DNA of 12,420 nt from Wolbachia pipientis (lineage in GTDB: Bacteria; Pseudomonadota; Alphaproteobacteria; Rickettsiales; Anaplasmataceae): NCBI RefSeq assembly GCF_023661085.1, contig NZ_JAHDJT010000022.1, positions 1-12,420 on the forward strand, in the 5' to 3' direction. The number at the start of each line of letters is the position of its first letter. Position 1 is the stretch's first letter. Below, in pieces: positions 7,346-12,420 of the stretch. Made by a program: the position numbers and the translations under genes. The notes under the pieces were generated by a model that was given only the letters and a program-made list of their open reading frames with translations, was not told the DNA's origin and made no database searches.

Positions 7346-7391
7346 TAAGTTACTACAGAAAATCAATAACATATGAAAGTTACTAACATAC

Positions 7392-7400
7392 TTATCCACA
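7392..7400 (+). promoter_or_regulatory. DnaA box, perfect consensus
   Basis: TTATCCACA is the high-affinity consensus box. It lies next to the AT-rich stretch leading to hemE, which would suit it as the box closest to the unwinding element. Confidence 0.75.
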
Positions 7401-7483
7401 AGTCAGACAATAAGAATCTTCATAGAATTTTAAGTTAATAACAGACCATTGATAAAACTATTACTACTGTTATACTTTACTAT

Positions 7484-8524
7484 ATGAAAGAAGACAGTTT
7501 AATTAAACCAGGAAACAGTAAAACAATAGTAGCAAGGACCATAAGTGAGGGCAGACAGGGTAAGGAGACACCAATTTGGCTGATGCGCCAGGCAGGCAGA
7601 TCTCTCCCTGAGTACCGCAGGGCGGTAAAAAACGCAAATAATTTTATAGAGATGTGTTATAGCACAGATTTGGTGGTAGAGCTAACACTGCAACCAATTG
7701 CAAGATTTGACATGGATGCAGCAATAATCTTCTCTGACATTTTAATAGTGGCTGATGCTCTGGGCTGTAATGTGAACTTCATGCGCGGCGTAGGTCCAGT
7801 GATAAGGCCCGTGGAAGATTTTAAAGAGCTGGGAAGTCCACAAGAAATTGAAACTAAGGCCCTGCCAATTCTAAACGCTATAAAGGAAGTACGAGGTTGT
7901 TTGCCAGAGGAAAAGTCTCTCATAGGGTTTGCTGGAGGTCCGTGGACAGTTGCTTCGTACATCATAGAAGGTGGAAGCAGTAAAACTTTTTCTAAAGTGC
8001 TGAACTTCTGTCCCTCAAGCTTGGAAAGGGTAATCAAGCGGATAACGGAGGCAACGATCGTCTATCTGATTAAGCAAATAGAGTTTGGAGCAGATGTTAT
8101 ACAGTTGTTTGACAGTAATGCCGGAGCGTTGTCGAAAGAGCTATTTAAGAAATATGTTATTGAGCCGACAGAGAAGATTACCTTAGCGATAAGGAATAGG
8201 TTCCCAGGTTTTCCGATAATAGGCTTTCCAAGATCTGCCGGAAGTTTCTATAAGGATTACTGTGACCAAACGGGTGTATCAGCAGTGAGTATAGATTATG
8301 ACATTCCAATAGAATGGGCAAAAGAAAACCTGAAAGTTCCTCTGCAAGGAAACCTCAATCCTAGTCTTTTGGCATGCAACAAAGCTAAAGCAATTGAAGA
8401 AGCGAAGCGTATAATAGATTGCTTTAGGGATTTACCTTTCATATTTAATCTTGGACATGGAGTGCTTCCTGATACTCCAGTTGAAAATATCGCTGCATTA
8501 GTAGACTTAGTGAAGAGCTACTAA
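7484..8524 (+). CDS. hemE: Uroporphyrinogen decarboxylase HemE
   Basis: HemE removes four carboxyl groups from uroporphyrinogen III to make coproporphyrinogen III in haem synthesis; it is a cytosolic, cofactor-free TIM-barrel enzyme. The 346-residue length is normal. Motifs are [16 protein letters not shown] (30-45) with the substrate-binding Arg35 and Arg39, [12 protein letters not shown] with catalytic Asp85, [24 protein letters not shown], and [10 protein letters not shown] near the C-terminus followed by [12 protein letters not shown]. The start ATG at 7484 is the only good one before the barrel begins. The gene is divergent from tlyC across the putative origin. Non-coding repeat-rich DNA follows its stop. 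Confidence 0.97.
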   Translation: MKEDSLIKPGNSKTIVARTISEGRQGKETPIWLMRQAGRSLPEYRRAVKNANNFIEMCYSTDLVVELTLQPIARFDMDAAIIFSDILIVADALGCNVNFMRGVGPVIRPVEDFKELGSPQEIETKALPILNAIKEVRGCLPEEKSLIGFAGGPWTVASYIIEGGSSKTFSKVLNFCPSSLERVIKRITEATIVYLIKQIEFGADVIQLFDSNAGALSKELFKKYVIEPTEKITLAIRNRFPGFPIIGFPRSAGSFYKDYCDQTGVSAVSIDYDIPIEWAKENLKVPLQGNLNPSLLACNKAKAIEEAKRIIDCFRDLPFIFNLGHGVLPDTPVENIAALVDLVKSY

Positions 8525-8745
8525 TGTAATAGGTCTCTTGCACGTAAGCAGAAAAAGGTAATTATTTTTAGTTCTCTAATTGTACGTAAGTCAACAATAA
8601 TTTTCATACAAACCAAAACGGTGTATCTTCTTCATAATCCTTGGTAATTTTACATAGATTAAAAGTAGCATGCTTTCCATGGCTCTCTCTGCGGTTTGTG
8701 TCTCTTCACCATTCAACGGTAATTACAGTATGTGTAGCCCTTTCT

Positions 8746-8822
8746 TGTCACCCCAGTTCCTATAATGTCATCCAAGTAGTCCTTTTTCTGTCATTCCAGT
8801 GCCTCCTTTTTTTGTCATCCAA
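8746..8822 (-). repeat. Four degenerate YTGGRATGACA repeats
   Basis: Read on the minus strand, copies begin with TTGGATGACA (8813-8822), CTGGAATGACA (8789-8799), TTGGATGACA (8766-8775) and CTGGGGTGACA (8746-8756). Their spacing is 20 to 24 bp. This motif is familiar from interspersed palindromic-type repeats in Wolbachia and Rickettsia intergenic DNA. Confidence 0.6.
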
Positions 8823-8936
8823 TAGGGTCCTGGATACTACTTTAGCAATAAATATTTAAGAAATTTACCAAGCGAAAAAAGCAAAAGAAACCCAGAGCAG
8901 CTAGTATTCAAATTCTCCCTTGTTCTATTTGACGTT

Positions 8937-9050
8937 CTATATTGTCTTAAGTGACTTATAAGCGCGTTTCAGCTTGTATAGGCAAAAACCTAGAAGTCTA
9001 GGTAAAATTAATAAAGACATAAGGTGCACATAGTGCAAAAATTTAAACAT
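8937..9050 (-). CDS. Possible small membrane peptide or gene remnant
   Basis: A 37-codon frame starts at ATG (9048-9050) and ends at TAG (8937-8939). The peptide begins MFKFLHYVHL, continues with a hydrophobic stretch MSLLILPRLLGFCLY, and ends in a basic tail KLKRAYKSLKTI, so it could be a single-pass small peptide. It overlaps the end of a 12-codon frame (9043-9081) that starts MTKSL in another frame, so the two may be one frameshifted reading. Both lie downstream of a consensus promoter (9121-9149). The ribosome-binding site is weak. It may equally be a chance frame in a decayed region; I do not recognise it. Confidence 0.25.
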   Translation of the reverse strand: MFKFLHYVHLMSLLILPRLLGFCLYKLKRAYKSLKTI

Positions 9051-9067
9051 GAGACGCCAAATACCCT

Positions 9068-9219
9068 AAGCTTTTTGTCATTAACCTGCACAGATTGCGA
9101 AGATAAATAGCTTCAGTATCATTATAAGGGTAACGGCGAGGGTTGTCAAGTAGTTTTTTTGTTTTTGTTGGATGATGTTATAGCTTTTTTCACTGTTGTC
9201 CATCCGCTTTTTGTGTAGT
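9068..9219 (-). repeat. Promoter-bearing repeat, copy 1 (inverted relative to copy 2)
   Basis: Read on the minus strand this matches 12260-12420 at roughly four of five bases by hand alignment, with a few small gaps. The shared parts include ACTACACA at the start, AAAAAAGCTATAAC, an A-rich block, the promoter TTGACA-17-TATAAT, GAAGCTATTT, CAATCTGTGCAGGTTAA, and an ATG-ACA start. Confidence 0.8.
9121..9149 (-). promoter_or_regulatory. Perfect sigma70 consensus promoter, pointing left
   Basis: On the minus strand TTGACA (9144-9149) and TATAAT (9121-9126) are separated by exactly 17 bp, the full consensus. An A-rich tract lies directly upstream, as in UP elements. Transcription would start near 9114 and run into DNA with no large gene, so a small RNA or small peptide is the expected product. 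Confidence 0.7.
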
Positions 9220-9292
9220 AAGAGTGGAAATTGGTATAAGCAGACTTTTTACACAATTAACTGTTGAAACTTTATATCTTTAAGCGTATCAT

Positions 9293-9325
9293 AACTAGTA
9301 TACTTAAAAAGTATTATAGTTTTTT
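9293..9325 (+). terminator. Weak AT-rich hairpin followed by T run
   Basis: AACTAGTATACTT and AAGTATTATAGTT form an imperfect stem across a short A-rich loop, followed by six T. The stem has almost no G or C, so terminator activity is doubtful; it could instead be a regulatory palindrome before the gene at 9354. Confidence 0.2.
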
Positions 9326-9353
9326 ATAAACAGTAAATATTAAGGTATTTCGT

Positions 9354-9701
9354 ATGTCAGATGATTTGTGGGGTTTTCTTATAGATATTCCCAGTGGAGG
9401 TTACATAATTGAGAGTTCATACTGCGCAGGTGATGAGTGCGGTAGTTACACAGGAAATATCGATCCAAGCGCTATCTGGAAGTTTAACTTGGTTTCTCCG
9501 GACGGTAAGGTAGCGAAAGAGTTTGAGGCTAGTATAATTAGCTATTTGGAGCCGAGAATTTGCCTTAGTGTAGATAGAAGTGGCAAAAAAATCGATTTTG
9601 ATATCTCTCCTAAAAATTGTAACATAACAAAAGATGGGCTTCTTTGCATTGATGGAAACAATCAAGATCATAAGCTTAAACTCTTGATAAAGAAATATTA
9701 G
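9354..9701 (+). CDS. Orphan 115-residue protein of unknown function
   Basis: I do not recognise this protein. The frame starts with ATG at 9354 with AAGG about 8 bases upstream. It has 115 residues, no signal peptide and no membrane segment. It is acidic at the front (MSDDLWGFLID) and lysine-rich at the end (HKLKLLIKKY). Five cysteines (24, 29, 70, 89, 98) include the pair CAGDEC. Alternating hydrophobic strands, glycine turns and motifs such as LVSPDGKVAKEF and LLCIDGNN suggest a small beta-rich fold. It converges on ftsI with a 3-bp gap, and lies just inside copy 1 of the inverted promoter repeats. Codon use looks like that of its neighbours. It is probably a real lineage-restricted gene, because an open frame of this length with a good start is unlikely in such AT-rich DNA. 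Confidence 0.7.
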   Translation: MSDDLWGFLIDIPSGGYIIESSYCAGDECGSYTGNIDPSAIWKFNLVSPDGKVAKEFEASIISYLEPRICLSVDRSGKKIDFDISPKNCNITKDGLLCIDGNNQDHKLKLLIKKY

Positions 9702-9704
9702 TTT

Positions 9705-11258
9705 CTACATCTCAGGTGTAACGTTCAGTATAGGTGCTATTTTACTTATAATGCTCTTGGCCACAGGTGCAGCGGTTATTCCTCCGGTGTGATACCGGCC
9801 CTGAGGTTCATCAATAACAATCAGTACTATATATCTTGGGTCAAGCGTAGTCAGCACTCCTAAAAACGATGCTATGTTTGCATCTTTGTCATATTTACCA
9901 TTTACAACTTTTTCTGCTGATCCAGTTTTACCTCCTATCGCATATGCTTTTATGTTAGCTCTCCTTCCCGTTCCATCTGTTACTGCTGCACGTAACAATT
10001 TTCTTACCTCTCTGGAAGTGCTTTCTGCAACAATCTGCTCCCCTATACCTTTTTTGTTCAATATCAAAGTTGCGTTATGAAATATCCCATCGTTGACTAG
10101 TGCGGCTGCAGTTTGTGCAATATGCATAGGGGTTATAGCTATTCCATAACCGTAAGACGCTGTTATTAAAGTGCTTTCACTCCATTTATCCGGAACTATC
10201 GGTATGGATTTTTCTGGCACTTCTATTCTCAAAGGAGAGAATAGCTTCATAGCCTTAAAATACTCTACCTGTTTCTCAATACCTAGTTTGGCTGCAATTT
10301 TTGCTGCACCAATGTTGGACGATTTTACAAATATATCTCGCACAGTAACTTTTGGAATTTTGAACTCATGAAAATCCTGAATTTCATATTTCCCAATGGT
10401 GATTGGCTTTGATATGTCATATAAATCATCAGTTTTTACAACATTCGCATCGAGCGCTGCTGCTATTGTAAAGAATTTTATCACCGATCCCATCTCGTAC
10501 ACTCCAAGACTGGCGCGATTAAACTTTTGTATATCTTTTGCCTTACTCTGCAGGTTAGAATTAAAGTCGGGCAGACTGACTATCGAAATGACTTCACTAT
10601 CTTTTACACTTAAAACAATTCCTGCTCCACCAAGCGCCTGATATCTGCTCACGGCTTTAGTGAGTTCCTGATGTACTATGCTTTGTACTCGCGTATCTAA
10701 GGATAGTTGAACGTGTCTACTGGTAGTGTCATGATGCTGGTTACTTATGTATGCCTCAACTCCGGCAATGCCTTTGCCATCTATGTCGGTGTAGCCAAGC
10801 ACGTGTGCAAACAAATTATTGTGAGGGTATATGCGCTTTACATCACCATAAAAGTTTACTCCTGGCACGCCGGCGTTTTTTATTGCTAATAACTCTCGCG
10901 GAGTTAAATGCCGCTTTATCCAAGCAAATTTCTTTTTCGAGGTAAGTATTTTATATAAATCTTCGTATTCAAGGTCATCCAAAATAGAGCACAACTGTGC
11001 TGCTATACTTTCTGGATTCTTTACTCTGGTTGAATCTATATACAGTGATGTTGTTGGCACATTTGTTGCTATCATCACCCCATTTCTATCCAAAATATCA
11101 GGCTGTCTATGTGCTATATTACTTTTTTTTAAGTCTTCTGAAGCAGCAAGCTGATCAAATGTTAAAGAGAACATACGAAAAATAATTATTATATAAAACA
11201 TAAACAATGGTACTATAAAACATAGTGAGCGGAGCTTATTTCTCAGTAACGCTTGCAT
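9705..11258 (-). CDS. ftsI: Septal peptidoglycan transpeptidase FtsI (PBP3)
   Basis: FtsI crosslinks peptidoglycan at the division septum with FtsW. The 517-residue class B penicillin-binding protein has a short basic N-terminus (R6, K8, R10) and a single membrane anchor at about 11-33. A pedestal domain follows with [16 protein letters not shown] (51-66), then the transpeptidase domain. The catalytic triad of motifs is complete: SVIK with Ser258, SSN at 313-315 and KTG at 444-446 (GGKTGSAEK). The [22 protein letters not shown] helix typical of the family follows SSN. The pedestal is short compared with E. coli PBP3 (588 residues). Presence of an intact FtsI fits the known retention of lipid II and division-related peptidoglycan enzymes in Wolbachia. 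The start chosen lies 20 bp from the ispH start on the other strand. Confidence 0.93.
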   Translation of the reverse strand: MQALLRNKLRSLCFIVPLFMFYIIIIFRMFSLTFDQLAASEDLKKSNIAHRQPDILDRNGVMIATNVPTTSLYIDSTRVKNPESIAAQLCSILDDLEYEDLYKILTSKKKFAWIKRHLTPRELLAIKNAGVPGVNFYGDVKRIYPHNNLFAHVLGYTDIDGKGIAGVEAYISNQHHDTTSRHVQLSLDTRVQSIVHQELTKAVSRYQALGGAGIVLSVKDSEVISIVSLPDFNSNLQSKAKDIQKFNRASLGVYEMGSVIKFFTIAAALDANVVKTDDLYDISKPITIGKYEIQDFHEFKIPKVTVRDIFVKSSNIGAAKIAAKLGIEKQVEYFKAMKLFSPLRIEVPEKSIPIVPDKWSESTLITASYGYGIAITPMHIAQTAAALVNDGIFHNATLILNKKGIGEQIVAESTSREVRKLLRAAVTDGTGRRANIKAYAIGGKTGSAEKVVNGKYDKDANIASFLGVLTTLDPRYIVLIVIDEPQGRYHTGGITAAPVAKSIISKIAPILNVTPEM

Positions 11259-11278
11259 ATTTATTTGACTTGAAAAAA

Positions 11279-12208
11279 ATGGAAATTATCTTAGCTGAAC
11301 CACGCGGTTTTTGCGCAGGAGTCAAAAGAGCTGTAGACATATTGGCTATCACTTTAGAAAAATACAAGAACAAGCGCCAAGTTTATGTGCTGCACGAAAT
11401 CGTTCACAACAAATATATAGTAGAAGACTTTAGGAAACAAGGCGTGGTTTTTGTAAGCAGTATTGAGGACATTGAAGATAATGGGGGAATATTGATTTTC
11501 AGTGCACATGGAGTGTCAAAAAGCATTGAAGAAGAGGCAAAAAGAAAGGGTATTCAAGTGATTGATGCAACATGCTCTCTGGTCAGTAAAGTACATAAAG
11601 AAGCGAAAAGGTATGAGGACAGCGGTAGAGAATTAATTCTGATTGGGCACGAAAATCACCCAGAAGTTAAGGGAATTAGAGGAAGAGTGGACGATCCTAT
11701 CACTTTAGTGCAAACCGTAGAAGATGTACGCAATTTAAAAGTTAAAGATCCAGGCAATTTGTCTTATGTTACGCAAACTACGCTAAGCGTCGACGATACC
11801 AGCGAAATTATCGCTGCTCTAAAGCTTAGGTTTCCAAGCATCACAGGTCCTAATTTAAAAGATATATGCTACGCAACACAAAACAGGCAGAATGCTGTTA
11901 AAAAACTAGCTGAAGTCGTAGACATAGTGTTAATTGTAGGAAGTAAAAATAGTTCGAATTCAAATCGCTTATTGGATCTATGCATCGCTAGAGGGAAGAG
12001 AGCCTATTTGATTGATAATTACAACTGTGTGAACAAAAGCTGGCTGCAGGGTGTGGAAAAGATAGGAATCACCGCAGGTGCTTCTGCTCCTGATATATTG
12101 GTTGATGGGCTAATAGACTACCTAAAAACACACATGAACATAAAAGTTTCAGTTATGCCAGGTGGTGTTACTGAAAACGTTCAGTTTAAAGTACCGAATT
12201 TGGTTTAA
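11279..12208 (+). CDS. ispH: 4-hydroxy-3-methylbut-2-enyl diphosphate reductase IspH (LytB)
   Basis: IspH reduces HMBPP to IPP and DMAPP, the last step of the MEP isoprenoid pathway, using a 4Fe-4S cluster. Counting from ATG 11279 the protein has 309 residues, the family's usual length. The three cluster cysteines are Cys12 (GFCAGVKRA), Cys99 (DATC) and Cys197 ([10 protein letters not shown]). His43, His77 (SAHGVS) and Glu129 (HPEV) of the substrate pocket are present, as are SSNSNRL and [10 protein letters not shown]. The residue after Cys99 is Ser where Pro is usual. A GTG at 11225 would add 18 residues, but these do not resemble the family and would overlap ftsI, so I reject it. No clear Shine-Dalgarno precedes the ATG. 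The promoter must lie inside the 5' part of ftsI. Confidence 0.95.
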   Translation: MEIILAEPRGFCAGVKRAVDILAITLEKYKNKRQVYVLHEIVHNKYIVEDFRKQGVVFVSSIEDIEDNGGILIFSAHGVSKSIEEEAKRKGIQVIDATCSLVSKVHKEAKRYEDSGRELILIGHENHPEVKGIRGRVDDPITLVQTVEDVRNLKVKDPGNLSYVTQTTLSVDDTSEIIAALKLRFPSITGPNLKDICYATQNRQNAVKKLAEVVDIVLIVGSKNSSNSNRLLDLCIARGKRAYLIDNYNCVNKSWLQGVEKIGITAGASAPDILVDGLIDYLKTHMNIKVSVMPGGVTENVQFKVPNLV

Positions 12209-12331
12209 AACAAAACTAGTCCACTAGCCTTTATTTTGGTATTATTGATATCAATTCCCACTACACAGAAAGCTGGTAGACGACAGTGGAAAAAAGCTAT
12301 AACGTCATCCGATAAAAACGAAAAAAACTAC

Positions 12332-12360
12332 TTGACAACTTTCGCCGTTACTCCTATCAT
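12332..12360 (+). promoter_or_regulatory. Strong sigma70 promoter, pointing right
   Basis: TTGACA (12332-12337), a 17-bp spacer and TATCAT (12355-12360) form a promoter with one mismatch to consensus. The hexamers and spacing are conserved with copy 1 although spacer bases differ, which suggests selection on the promoter. Confidence 0.65.
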
Positions 12361-12405
12361 AATAGTGAAGCTATTTGTTTAACTTCCCAATCTGTACAGG
12401 TTAAA

Positions 12406-12420
12406 ATGACAAGAAAACTT
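12406..12420 (+). CDS. Possible gene start cut by the window edge
   Basis: ATG at 12406 follows AGG (12398-12400) with a 5-base gap and lies about 40 bases from the expected transcription start. Only MTRKL is visible. The equivalent place in copy 1 reads MTKSL. Too short to identify. Confidence 0.35.

Larger units (their letters stand above)
7103..7483. other. oriC: Putative chromosomal replication origin (oriC)
   Basis: This 381-bp non-coding, AT-rich region lies between divergent tlyC (COG1253) and hemE, the location reported for the origin in Wolbachia and related Anaplasmataceae. It holds three exact TTATNCACA DnaA boxes and one single-mismatch box (see separate entries). A near-IHF site AATCAATAACATA (7361-7373, one mismatch to WATCAANNNNTTR) lies between two boxes. 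Other structures are GGAAAA/TTTTCC alternating inverted repeats (7288-7310) and TACTAAC three times. The stretch 7401-7483 is the most AT-rich and could unwind. I found no exact TTAA-N7-TTAA CtrA site by eye. Promoters for tlyC and hemE must also lie here. Confidence 0.8.
8525..9353. other. 829-bp non-coding region with decayed repeats and a leftward promoter
   Basis: No gene of convincing length lies between hemE and the orphan frame at 9354. From left to right it holds a TAGGTCTCTTGCA site (8530-8542) resembling the MITE end seen at 6161. Two TTGYACGTAAG copies lie at 8538-8548 and 8580-8590, then four degenerate TGTCATCCAA-type repeats (8746-8822). Next come a 14-bp palindrome CCTAGAAGTCTAGG (8989-9002) and short peptide frames on the minus strand (8937-9081). 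A strong minus-strand promoter lies at 9121-9149 inside a repeat shared with 12260-12420, and an AT-rich hairpin with a T run lies at 9293-9325. It looks like a degraded gene or repeat cluster. Confidence 0.6.
12260..12420 (+). repeat. Promoter-bearing repeat, copy 2, running to the window edge
   Basis: It is the plus-strand counterpart of 9068-9219. It runs through ACTACACA, AAAAAAGCTATAAC, an A-rich block, the promoter, GAAGCTATTT and CAATCTGTACAGG. It ends at the window boundary just after an ATG, so the full extent of the similarity is unknown. Confidence 0.8.

Noticed and set aside
8641..8859. 72-codon plus-strand frame after hemE
   Set aside because: It is built from the degenerate repeat units and has a serine/leucine-rich, low-complexity reading; no ribosome-binding site or family pattern.
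9019..9045. Hairpin TGCAC-ATA-GTGCA as a terminator
   Set aside because: On the plus strand the stem is followed by A not T, and on the minus strand the T run precedes the stem, so it does not fit an intrinsic terminator in either direction.
5986..9353. tRNA or other known structured RNA genes in the long spacers
   Set aside because: No T-loop or anticodon-arm patterns, and no recognisable tmRNA, RNase P or SRP RNA signatures were seen by eye; a covariance search would be needed to be certain.
11225..11278. N-terminal extension of IspH from a GTG
   Set aside because: The 18 added residues do not resemble the family N-terminus, would overlap ftsI, and the ATG at 11279 gives the cysteine positions 12, 99 and 197 expected of IspH.

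Overview
The window looks like a piece of an Anaplasmataceae chromosome, most likely Wolbachia. It is AT-rich. It pairs alphaproteobacterial housekeeping genes with small decayed repeats of the VTGGRATGACA kind that are common in Wolbachia intergenic DNA. It also has the gene pair tlyC/CBS-domain protein and hemE flanking a non-coding region with DnaA boxes, which is the arrangement described for the replication origin of Wolbachia and its relatives. The assignment rests on gene content and remembered family knowledge, not on a database search.

Layout. Bases 1-181 are an unresolved edge. A minus-strand block reads trmD > rplS > pstA > purQ (3378 down to 182). The trmD and rplS genes overlap by 17 bp and pstA and purQ are 3 bp apart, so the block is probably one operon mixing translation, phosphate transport and purine synthesis. 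Next, purC (+) converges on purM (-) with no base between their stop codons. Divergent from purM is a histidine phosphotransferase gene of the ChpT type (5342-5985), split in two frames at a run of ten A. A non-coding stretch follows, ending in a 129-bp element with 18-bp inverted ends whose right end supplies the stop codon of tlyC. The tlyC (-) and hemE (+) genes diverge from a 381-bp region that I call oriC (7103-7483). After hemE come 829 non-coding bases with decayed repeats, a near-perfect sigma70 promoter pointing left, and short peptide frames. A Cys-containing orphan protein (9354-9701) converges on ftsI (-). The ftsI gene is divergent from ispH (+) with only 20 bp between their start codons.

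The most notable structure outside the genes is a pair of inverted repeats about 150-160 bp long (9068-9219 on the minus strand, 12260-12420 on the plus strand). Each carries TTGACA, a 17-bp spacer and TATAAT or TATCAT, then a similar leader and an ATG-ACA start. They flank the segment orphan-ftsI-ispH and point outward.

How the genes work together: purQ, purC and purM are three steps of de novo IMP synthesis. HemE is a late common step of haem synthesis, IspH ends the MEP isoprenoid pathway, and FtsI is the septal transpeptidase. In related bacteria ChpT would feed phosphate to CtrA, the regulator of origin firing and the cell cycle, so its frame break near the origin is the most consequential oddity in the window. 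I found no phage, CRISPR, rRNA or tRNA signal.
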